The translations under genes and the position numbers were made by a program. Positions 54,021 through 64,000 of a stretch of DNA of 64,000 nucleotides are shown one piece after another. Location of the stretch: the NCBI RefSeq assembly GCF_000764305.2, contig NW_025935099.1, positions 4,975-68,974 of the forward strand. The letters are read 5' to 3'. The stretch comes from Hyalella azteca. Lineage: Eukaryota; Arthropoda; Malacostraca; Amphipoda; Hyalellidae. The notes under the pieces are model-generated. The model did no database searches. It was not told where the DNA came from and saw only the letters and a list, made by a program, of their open reading frames with translations. Each line of letters opens with the position of its first letter. Position 1 is the stretch's first letter.

Positions 54021-57000
54021 TCATACATTTTGATATTCCGCTTCATACACTTTCTTCAATTTTACTTTTTGCTGGACAGATAGCGCCTTTTAAACAGCGC
54101 TAGGCAGTGTTGATTGCAATTCTGAAATTCTTTCGTAAACTTTTTTCATTTAGTTTCTAAGTATCAACATCCGCACTATCGAGAAAATCATAGCAATAGC
54201 CGTCACAATAATGACTAAATGCAGAACAAGCGGATGGCGCTCGACTTAATGAGTAAATGTTGTTAAAATATATATTCCTTTCTTATTCGTCGGTCGACCC
54301 TGGATTACTTCAACGCGATGCCAAGCTGTAACAAATTCGGACATTGACTTCTTGTAATGGAGTTTGCATTCCCACACTCCTGCGTCACTTAACATAGCTG
54401 AAGTGATGACCATGGAATCTTCTGTTCTTATGTCTACATTTGGAATAGTTTAGTGGATCTTGCCATCGTGATACCATTCCATGACCAGGTCATATTCTTA
54501 GAAAAGTTCAAGACCAGAACTGCCACATCGCAAAGAAAAAGTCTCGCCTTCATGGACAACCAAGGTGTTTTTCGGGGTCTCTACCGTTACACCTATGATG
54601 AGAAGAATTTAGTCTATTCCCGAGGTAAGCGTTACTAAGAATGACCACACTCCGGAATGCCGTGGAGCGCTATCATAAATGAACAAGTCGTCGTCCCGAA
54701 CTTCTACGTTCAACAGATTGGGTGCAGGTGACATCAAGGAATAAACTGACACAGGAGGTGCAACGTGCTTCGAGTTGTTTGAAGTTATCTTGAAACTATT
54801 GAACAACCATGAAAATTAGGCTTATTTATCAGATTATTTGATTTCGTAGTAAGTTTTCATTTTTACTGACAGCATACGAGTTTCACCTGCCGAAAGTCGG
54901 ACCGAATAATTAACATACAAAATTTGTCGCTTGATTTGCTTAATGATTTCAGAACCTAAAGAGCCACATGGATGCAAATTGCAAGTCCTGGATTCTCGCT
55001 GATTGCCCCCACAGGGTATGCCGTACATGGAAGGTGGGGGGTTTTGGCAAAGACGAACTCTGTGGCCCCATCCTCCTCCGCATGAAGCGTTGCAGCTCCA
55101 AGGTGACCACGAAGACCAACCTCCCCGTCGAGGAGCGTTGAACATGTCAGGAGGTATATTTTTACACGTTGAGACTACCAAGCCTTTATCTTACTATGAA
55201 AATGTCAAGAAATTAGCCTGTAGTTCGGGCATTTTTATGTAGCCATTTAAAACAGCGATTAAACTAGAGGCAGTTCGGTTTATTTGTACATGAAGATCTT
55301 TCCTCGTCTAGTGAAGAAACCAGTCACGATTGCGATCCTCGGCGGGGGTTTTATATGATAAAAATTGCAATCTTGCTGGATGTACAATAATTGAAGCCAC
55401 TTTTTCCAAATTGTATAAAAAATCGATTGTAAAGCCATAAGAGTCTGATGGAGAGTGTTTAAATACGTAGAAATCATTTTTCGATTGAATTTTATAGTAC
55501 ATCACTTCGTTTTTTAGCGGATTGTTCACGCTCTTCTGCGCTTCGAACACTAAACATTTTTAATCGTGTTTGGAGGGTGCAGGAAAATTAATTATTGCAA
55601 ACTTATTATGTGCCTTAGGATATGGGTAGAGACAGGGCTAAATTTATACGTACTTGAGGGTGTCGGTCATAGGACTGAGTCTGTTCTGGAAGTTTGGTGA
55701 CAGATTTCCTTCCTCGAACAACTACCAACTTGTGTCAGTCCTTACAAGCTCAAATCTTTTGTAATACGATGCGTGCAAGAGATTCGGAGTCATAAAAACT
55801 GATTTCGGGATTCTGTCAGTGAAATTCATTATTGCAGATTCTTCTTCTCCAAGCTAAAACTTGATTTTACTGCCATATTGTCCAGTCAACGTGAGACACA
55901 TTTTTATTTTGGGGCCTTGATAATTTGAAAGACGAATTCCAAACTTCAAAGTGTGCTTCTCTGTATTCGGTACGAAGTAAATTTTTTGCATATCAGGTTG
56001 CCTCTCGTAAGAAGCGTCTATGGGGAAAAGAATAAATTTGTAACCTACTTCATCATTGCATAAGCGTTCCACCTGCTCTACCTAGTCAGCTGTTTCAAGG
56101 CATGACGACTTGCATGTCGAGATCATTTCATCGCAAAAATCTTTTGCTCCAAACAGGTCAACGTAACACCAAGGCTTATGAGGATTAACCTTGATGGAAG
56201 TCAATACATCGTAGTTGATGTTCCGACAAGTCGTCTGATCATCCGAAGATGTGTACGAAAACGTTCTAGATTCAGGGAGCATCGAAGCGCGTTTAATGGA
56301 TTCGAAATCTTTGTTCCTCGTAAATTCTTGGAAAGAATTAGGAATTACCACGTTTTCATGGTAGCGCATTGATGTGATTGTCCAGCTGAGGCAGGGCCGC
56401 CCAGAGTTTGTAAAAAATACAGAGCCCTTGTAGGCTTCATCTAACGTGGTGCAGAGGGGACGTTGATCGTATGAACTGCGAGAAGGCTCACAACCTTCAC
56501 CCAATATTTTGAATGTAAGAGGTGTCTTAGAGTGGATCGGCTCTGGATGATAAGGCATTAGTTGCCAGAAACGACCATAGATTCCACGATATGAAGATAT
56601 CGTTTATTATTTTGCTACCTAAATGTGAAGAAACCTTTCAGTATCCGAAATTTTAATTTCCAGTTTGATTTGAACTGGTCTATCTAAGTCAAATGAGTTC
56701 ACTTGGATATGTTTTTCAACAACATTTTCACACTCTGGTACGCCATCCAAGTTAATAACTATCAATTTCTGACACAGAATGACGGTGGTAACTTTCTTCG
56801 TTACTCCCACGAATACCCCTCTTACAGGGTAGTCGAGTTTCCAACCTCTCGGCTCATAGAAAAGAAAATCGTAAACGTAAAGAGCCGCACTCGCTGGGTA
56901 AACTTCTAAATGTAAAGTGCGGTCGTTAGCACCTGGTAAAAGTTCAAGTTTGGGAGGAACTCCTCCTGGTGTAAATGGAAGATCATCTTCTGCTAAGCTA

Positions 57001-58271
57001 GCATGGAATCTCATGTACTGCCAGATATTCGTTAAGGGCATAACATAATGAATTTGCCTGTAGTTGACGCCATCAAACGGGTAGGGTATGTAACCTTGAA
57101 GGCAGTTCTACCATTCTTGGTTGATTCGTTTCAGGGCGAACAACAATGATGATCGTGTATAAGGAGTTTGAGTTATTGTGAAAAATTTAAACTTTTCCCA
57201 GGGATCTACATCATAACTATTGAGCGATAGAAGAGAATATTCAGATCCCTCGTAAGACATTTTAAACTTTGTTGTCTTTTTTGTTTTTTGAATTTGTATG
57301 TTAAAATGCATCCACTGATACGACATGGAAGTCGGATCGAAGTTTTTTGCTGATGAAGATCGCTCAGCTCTTGGGGTCTCATCACGCGCGACATATTTTT
57401 CACGCACTACTGAAAGATCTGATCCTTTGAAGGAAATTGTAAGTTTGGCAGTTTGTGCTGCGTCGTGGGACAAGGTCAACTTCAGCTGGAAGCTGGTCAA
57501 GTCAGCTGCGTCCGCAAGTCTCATGGCGAAGGATATGTTCAATTCGTCGCCGTAGGGAGGAATGAAGTAGGCCGTTGGAAGCACATTATTTTATCGATAA
57601 ATAAATTATGTAATCGGCGTGACTACAATCTGTTTATCTATTCCTTCAATCACTTGTGGTAACTCCAGCCCAGCTCGAAGCGGTAAATCGCAAGGGATTT
57701 ATTAGTTGTCTATGGTCATGCAGCTAAATCGATTCCAGCGGTTGCGTCTCACGCAAGAACTTGAGCAGTCGTCTTGTTTTAAAAAGGTCACATTACCTTG
57801 CATCTCTTCGCCAACAAAAGAAGAAGTGCTTCGGTAAACGCTTCTGCAATACTTTATCGCACAAGACTCCAGCACGGCTTTTCCCTCTTGCATTCGAAAG
57901 CACGAGGGCTCGTCGAAAAAATTCTCTTAATTCTGGCACTCAGTCGAATTTTCGAAGCGTTAACCTTAATATTTTGGATCGTCCAAGAACGAATATTTTT
58001 AGGAAGGCTGAATTCTAGACGGTACATGGGACCATTAAACGCATTTATGGCCGTGCTTTGTGATGCTTTTTCCCCCGCGGTATTCAACTCCCGCACGCGT
58101 CAGCAAACACGGAGCTTGAAAAGCCGGGAGCCCTGGAACCGCGTCCAGACTTGGTATGGAAAACCACCCCACACTGAAGGCCTTGCTATGCGCCGCCAGC
58201 GCTGCCGTGCATTGCCATGCGAATATCACACTAAGGGCATGCGATGCCAAGCAACGATGACGGAGTTACAT
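54021..58271 (-). CDS. kringle/TSP1/Ig type I membrane protein with 32 in-frame TAA/TAG codons
   Basis: One frame runs from ATG at 58271 to TGA at 54021-54023 with no frameshift: 1,416 codons, 24 TAA, 8 TAG, no internal TGA. With TAA/TAG as Gln the protein has a signal peptide (RHRC-rich start, hydrophobic core, ALA-AHS cleavage site). Kringle 1 is at about 55-142 (YRGGKSITKHGHKCVQW, where Q is TAA). A long beta-rich region follows at 145-600, then kringle 2 at about 607-721 (YKGSVFFTNSGRPCLSW, KPWCYVDLFGAKDFC). Next come a TSP1 repeat 1051-1102 (GGWSSWSPWSCNASCGGGW), an Ig domain about 1228-1320 (C1249, W1266, D1296-A-G-V-W-E-C1302), a transmembrane helix 1347-1371 and a 44-residue helical tail ending EAEYQNV. 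It is intronless, unlike RALGAPA. Arg CGN and ordinary CAA/CAG codons are used too. It is probably a cell-surface adhesion or receptor protein (inference). Under the standard code it would be a pseudogene, but its clean frame argues against decay. Confidence 0.85.
54966..55121 (-). other. thrombospondin type 1 repeat
   Basis: WSSWSPWSCNASCGGGWGHR, then RVRLCQNPPPSMYGIPC and CNLHPC: the layered Trp and six Cys expected of a TSP1 repeat. No stop codon falls within this domain. Confidence 0.9.
57888..58109 (-). other. first kringle domain (needs TAA read as sense)
   Basis: Cys at 55 opens the domain. YRG, the internal CVQW and the closing Cys pattern (ECQNQENFFDEPSCF ... LESCAIKYC) follow kringle spacing. 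Five TAA codons lie inside it, one two residues after the conserved Cys and immediately before the conserved Trp. Confidence 0.75.
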
Positions 58272-59870
58272 CAGGCTCGTGTTTCTTGAGACTTGAATTT
58301 CAGGCGAGAGGACGAGCAGTTTTTGATCAAGGACGGAAACATGGAAATAACTGAAACATATTGCCGCCCTGTTAGTATCATTGATACAATTTCTAATATA
58401 GGTTGGATTACTGCTGAAGTTTTTGGGTGAATAATTTTACAGCGTGCTGGCGGTCCAGTGCTACGCACACCACATTTTACATAAAGATTTTTTTCTAAAC
58501 ATAAATGCGTATGTTTCTTTTGCCCGCTATTTTCGTAATGCTCTCGTAATACCAGTTAAATATTATCTCTTTGTTTTACATCTCTGAAAAATAATATGCA
58601 CAATAAAATTACATATGAGGATAAATTAGCCGTGATTTTCGAAGCCTCGTGTTAAAACTACTTAACATGCTTGATTGATGGAAAACTAGAAATTTCTGCT
58701 AAAATTTGCTAACAAATCGAAAAAGCTTAAAATTTGTTGCGGTAAACAAATAAAGGTTTTTGATTATTATGATCTTGAGACCCGAATAATGAATCTGACT
58801 CATTTCAACATAATTAATTTCGAAATTTATTGAAAAGCCTCGATCGAGAAACTCAATTTGACCGTTAATCTGTTTATAAATGTGAGTGTATACATTATTT
58901 AAGTGTATCAAACAATGTACAAGTATATTACACAAGTTTTTGTTTTACATTCGTTGAGACTGGGATAAGGCTCCTCAAAATCTAGTTTATAAAAATGAAT
59001 GATAGAAAATAAATTCTGCAGAAAATGGAACGATATTGATATCGAGAACTTTACTTCTTTGAAATAGTCGAAAAAGCTGCAATTTTACCCCAGAAATAAG
59101 TTCATAATGTACGCATTGCTTTAGTGGGAAAGTTAAAAACTCAGACCAAATAATTTTTTGGAAAATTCAAGTTAAAAAAATGCGAAGGTTTAGACAATAA
59201 TGCCAAATGCTGCAGAAACTATAATACAAGAAATAAGTTAAGTTCGTTTAATTAATGCGTAGTTGCGAATCAAATTATTATTGGAAACGACCGCAGAAGC
59301 AAGGAATCGTTAATTGTGCTTGTGCAATAATGTAGAATTGATGTGCTGGACGACACAGGAAATTATATTGTTAGAAAATGAAGAGATCTTTAACAAATGG
59401 TACTTTATTTCTAATGAGTTCATATTTTCGAGTCAGTCGCTTGTACGTATAATCGTCCAACTTTTGGCTAGGTTTGAATATCTACCGGGCTTATTATGTT
59501 GTTTTTTATTACTTACCTGGGATGATTAAATCTTAGTCTGATCCAGATAAGTGACCACGCAGAGCTGACTTCGTTTAAGCAATTTATGTATATTTGGCTT
59601 CTGCTTAAATGATATTAGCATGTAGCGTGTCTTGGCAAGCATAACATTTTCCTGGTAACATCAAAGCATCCATACCTGGATTGATATTTCTCTCAAATTC
59701 ATGAACCAGTTCACAACATCATAACTATTAGCACCTAAATAGTTTCTTTGCTATGGAGCATCGCTTAGGAATGTTGGCTGCAGCGTGCGACACCCATAGT
59801 ACCGCGCCACGGAGGTGTGGTTAAAGAAGATATCCTGCCTGCTGCACCCATGCAGCCTCACCCTCCAGCA
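58272..59870. other. upstream of the altered-code gene; nothing firm
   Basis: The same register stays free of TGA for at least 130 codons upstream of the chosen ATG, but translation there shows no domain and contains further TAA/TAG. I chose the ATG at 58271 because it gives a good signal peptide. No promoter element is recognised. Confidence 0.35.
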
Positions 59871-59876
59871 GCGCCA

Positions 59877-60262
59877 GCAGCGGTGCTGTCCGCACTCCTA
59901 ATATCCTATGTTGTCCTGCGGTGGTGTTACCGGCTTTCTGCGCACATATTTTATCCTGACATAGAGTAACCGCACTCCTACTCCATATACAGCGGTGGGC
60001 TAGAGCACTCCAACTTGAAGCTGCGATGGAGATACCAGACCTTCTACTTTGTGTTGCGGTAGAGAGAATGCTTTATTTGTTGATGGAGCTGCCTGCACTT
60101 TTACCTTATCCTTCGATGCTACTTTCTGCACTCTTACACTTTTCTGCGGAGTTGCTGTCCATACTTATAATTTATTCTGCAGTGGAGCTACGAGCACTCC
60201 CACATTATCCTGCGATGCTGGTATCTGAACTCCTGCTTCATAATTCAGTGCTGTACCAGCAT
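59877..60262 (+). repeat. degenerate 33-bp repeat
   Basis: Strongly diverged units of 33 bases (gtggagctacgagcactccc plus acattatcctgcg). In the 60026-60265 frame they read as an 11-residue repeat (MELPALLPYPS, MLLSALLHFSA, VELRALPHYPA). Confidence 0.75.
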
Positions 60263-60269
60263 TAAAAGC

Positions 60270-63200
60270 TCAACCTGATGCGCTGCAAACATGACTTCGC
60301 TCCTTATTGGAACAACAGGTTTTATACCAGTAAGTCGTCTGTATACTTCTTTAGCAGCTACAAGAACTGATCGCAGCGATTACATAGTTCTTTAAAAAAT
60401 TTTGCCACATATCTATACTATTTCAAATGTTCTTTTTTAAAACAAGCCGAAACTCCCAATCCGAAAATGACCTTTGTTTTATTAAATAACTTCACAATTT
60501 TCTATTATTCAGTCAAGAATATATACTTTAGCACTACTTCCGTTGTTAAAGAGAACATATCGAATTTTTTATCATACGTGTATATCCTTCAAACAATACG
60601 CATTCCGACCCTAATGGCTCCTTCCTTGCGAATCCCGACCCCTTCCGAGGCTCCTCCTGTCACTCGTTCGCCAGTGCGTATCGGCATCGCACGGGGATGT
60701 AGCTCTGAAGCTCCTGTAGCTGCAGTCAGTAGCTCCATCTTCCTTTTGAGGATTTCCTTATCTCCCTGATGTCTTGGAGGAATCGTGTCCTGTGCCTTTC
60801 ACACTCAGCTTCAAATTTACAATAAAAACTTGATGCGGTGAAGAGGAAATGCACTTTAAATCTCACCAGGCAGCTTAAAGTTGGAGTGCGCTCAACATTT
60901 GTCCCTTTTTCTATTTGTTGTCCCTATTTCCATGGAATTGTCTATGACCTATTAAGATACCATCCATAGATTTAAGGGACTCAAGGTATTTTTGAGGAAA
61001 TATCGATTAGTTTTAAGTATTAATCTAAGGTCTAATTAGCACACATTCCTTAAATTTGGCCTGTGAATAGGCAAGAAATTTTGTACACTTAAGTATTTCA
61101 GAAAAACTTTCTATGTAAGCGAGTTTCCGAATTGCTTCATCAATCCTAATTTTATCTGAATGTTTGGTTGCATTTATGGGAAGGCATTTAAGTTTATCGA
61201 GGGATATTATCACAGCTTTGAAGTAATAATACCAAATTGTTTTTCTGCGTATACGGTAAGGAATCAACTGCTTTTCTCGCTATCACAACCTTGACGATGA
61301 TATACGCCTCGCAATAATAATCTCTGCTTTTGAACCTTGACCTGCGTAAATCAGCTGCGGTTTTGGAAAGAATAAGTTTTTTTTTCACATTTCAATATCA
61401 TCGTGCTAAGTTTCGGTATAATGTATAATCTTAAGTAAAGTCTTATTTTGGTGCATGACTTCGCCTACCAAGGTTTAAGGTTTATGTGTTATAACTTATA
61501 CATATATAGTCGTAAATTTAGTTCATCTTGGATGCACCGGGGTAAATTTAATCATATTAATTCTTACATTGATAAAATTACAAAATTCAAAACATCTGTT
61601 TACAGACAATGAAGAAACGGCTTTTGGTTGTACAACATGCATCATTATTTATTGTAATTGACGTTGTGGACGTTGCGATTGGGCTAATTTGAAATTATCT
61701 TTTAGGCTAACCGCTGTAATTTCTCACGAAATATGATGGTTGTACGGGCAACGAAAGTAGCGTTTAAACATAAACATAACTATCTACCCTTTTCAAATAA
61801 TATCGTTTTGACTACCTCATAAAGAAAGGAAATGCATACAACCTCAGCGTAGAATGCTTTGCAGCCAATACGGGCGCTATGCCATCCAAATGGAGTAAAG
61901 ATATACTTTACAAACTGAATTCATTACAACAGATCCCTTCCTCATTCCCCAAGTTTTACAGCCATCGTTATATTTACTCTGCAAATACCAAGAGATTCCC
62001 GATGCGCGCGCTTACAAATGGTAATCCGATAATGGGTTCCTTGTCGCCAGCGCGAAGCCTTTTTTCTTAATGGAATTGAGGCAATTGCAGCGAATTCACG
62101 AGGTGTTACTGGATTAAATAATTGAAGCGGCGCTGGCGAGGCCTCGAACAACTTTAAGCAGGGCTCTCAATTAAGGAATTAAAACTTTCTGATAAATTCA
62201 GACCCTTCTCAGTGACTGCATCGCACTGGACCGTGACTCACATGAGCGGCTGTGATCTAAATTCTATACCAGCACAGGAGCCAAACTTGATGAAGATGGC
62301 GTGGCTGTACTGTTATCATCAGTTGTCTTGGCAGTTTAATGGAAATTTTTTTAAATTTCAATGTTTTTGACAAAAATTACAGGTAACAGGCTTATAAAAA
62401 TTGCGAAAAAATATTAAAAAGCAAAAAGGACATTGGAATTATGCCACATGAAATAACTGCAAGCATGGCTCGATGAAGAAACATGCGAGATAAAATTCAC
62501 GTATTTTTCTTTGTTCTCGTAGAATGTATCTGCACTTGTATGTGAATTAACTAATTTGTTTACGGTATTTTAATTAAGAAACTGATTCCAGAAATTTTTT
62601 TACACGAGATTCGTACACGTTTTACGCATTTCCAGAAAATTTTGAAACCAATCTGTGGGATTACAGAGAAATGATAAGCCGTCTTTAAAGCGGGTGCCTC
62701 GACGCGGGCTAAATATAGCAGCCATGGCTAGAGGGTTATGAGAGGGGAGATGGAGAAGAGGGGAGATGGAGGAGAGGGATGAAGTGTGAGGGTAGGAACA
62801 AGATCGCTGGTCCAGCGACTAAGACGCGGAAGGTTCGATGCAGCGACGGTTGGAACAAAGGGACTCTGAACACGAGAGTTAACCCAAAGATTTGGCGCCA
62901 TGCGATAACAGGGAGAGATTAAGGCGTCTATTTTAACTTGATTTAATATAAGTTTGTAATCTAATAGCAGTGAATAGACCATAAGAATTAATAGGTTAAC
63001 ATAATGAGAGTTTATTCTCTTTAGAGTCAACAACCACAGCTGAAGAGGGGCGTTGACTTATCATTAAGATCAATAAATTTATATCCGTCCACAAGTTATA
63101 GGCAAAAATGCATGCGAAATTGTTCCCTCCAACTATCATATCGTTCTTCATAATTATTTTTCCGAAGCCACGGATACAGAAATACAGAACATTATCGCTA

Positions 63201-64000
63201 TTGATAGGGTTTGAGCGCAGGGTCTAACGTTCAACGTGTTGCTACTGACTTACAAATTACATTATATTATGAACGAATATTGTCCACACTGCTGTTTCCA
63301 CTGATATTTCAGAAACTCATAAGTCATATATAACTAAAAGTGTATTTTATTTTAGAGGTGTTATATGACTCTACTCAGAGGCTGGCTGAGGTTAACTGCT
63401 CATACGTACATAGAGAAAATTCTGACTCGGAGTGTAGCATTTAATTCAGCCGGCAGAGAGCTGTGCAATTGCTGCCTCCCTTGGCCACGTAGTATTCCTG
63501 TGAGGTAAGCATCTCAGGGGCTTAATTTCCAAAACTAAAATTCAGATCACCACTCAATATTGAGCACGATTTAGGAATGCCAGTTTCAGGACAGCAACCA
63601 AGTTATGAGAAGTTTTGTAAAGTACAGAGCAGAGCAGGCTGATTAGCGCTGCTAATGGAGGGGGAAAGTTTTTTTACCCTGAAATCTCACTGATTGCTAA
63701 GGAAACACTTCAATAAGGAGTCTACACTATTTAACTATTTATTTTCTAATTTTTATACACATAGTTTATTATTCAAGAATGGTTTAAAACAATATTTTTG
63801 TTTATAAATGTGTCAATACTACTATCGGTAACATTAGGACGCATTGGAAGTGGAAATTACCAATAGATTTAAACTTAAAATCGAAAAGAAAACTTTGAGA
63901 AACTCTGTCCTAGAGAAATAGATTTCTTCCTTCCCTTTTGTTTGTAGCAAGAAACTAGATTTAAGTCAAGAGGCCGCCATGCAAGTTAAAGTTTTACCCC
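60270..64000. other. no recognisable gene
   Basis: Short ORFs on both strands, none with a recognised domain or convincing splice structure. I also looked for frames broken only by TAA/TAG. The pair at 60026-60265 and 60467-60769 is separated by a TGA and rejected. Confidence 0.4.

Noticed and set aside
54021..58271. Simple pseudogene explanation for the 32 in-frame stops
   Set aside because: No frameshift in 4.25 kb, no internal TGA, intact Cys/Trp framework of kringle, TSP1 and Ig domains, and an intact signal peptide and TM helix. Not excluded absolutely, but much less likely.
57798..58289. 163-residue plus-strand ORF
   Set aside because: It overlaps the signal peptide and first kringle on the opposite strand and has no recognisable domain.
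60026..60769. A second altered-code gene on the plus strand
   Set aside because: The two ORFs share a register but are separated by an in-frame TGA, and neither shows a domain.

Overview
The window looks like nuclear DNA of an arthropod, probably a crustacean (inference). Support comes from a many-exon RALGAPA gene with large introns, a tRNA-derived SINE, Penelope-like, mariner and LINE fragments, many minisatellites and a HEPN-NACHT (NLR-like) gene. It is a scaffold of joined contigs: there is a 424-N gap at 51858-52281, a 15-N gap at 28591-28605, and single Ns at 23583, 26496, 32524 and 33211. The first 19 bases resemble the Nextera transposon mosaic end.

Layout. 1-16.3 kb: mostly repeats, namely two copies of one dispersed repeat, Penelope-like copy 1, a LINE reverse transcriptase fragment, a 44-bp repeat family, and a mariner relic broken by a 1.5-kb foldback element. 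16.3-24.2 kb (+ strand): a SINE, then a HEPN-NACHT gene whose 5' part is tandemly duplicated (1,682 bp), followed by exons that run into minisatellites. 24.5-29 kb: minisatellites with Penelope-like copy 2 inside one array. 29.0-46.8 kb (- strand): at least 20 exons of the Ral GTPase-activating protein alpha subunit, lacking the first exon and the C-terminal GAP domain. Minisatellites lie just inside several of its splice donors. 46.8-51.9 kb: AT-rich sequence, a LINE fragment with a MITE inside it, and a partial exon cut by the gap.

52.3-64 kb, right of the gap, holds the most striking object. On the minus strand from 58271 to 54021 one uninterrupted frame encodes a 1,416-residue type I membrane protein: signal peptide, kringle, a long beta-rich region, second kringle, thrombospondin type 1 repeat, Ig domain, transmembrane helix and short helical tail. 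The frame contains 32 TAA/TAG codons, no internal TGA and no frameshift, and ends at TGA. Read as glutamine, the TAA/TAG codons fit every domain, including a kringle core. This is the ciliate-type code (TAA/TAG = Gln, TGA = stop) applied to an intronless gene of animal-like domain content, next to genes that use the standard code. Either the right-hand contig is foreign (a code-6 eukaryote living with the host), or a host gene is decoded in an unusual way. The sequence alone cannot decide.
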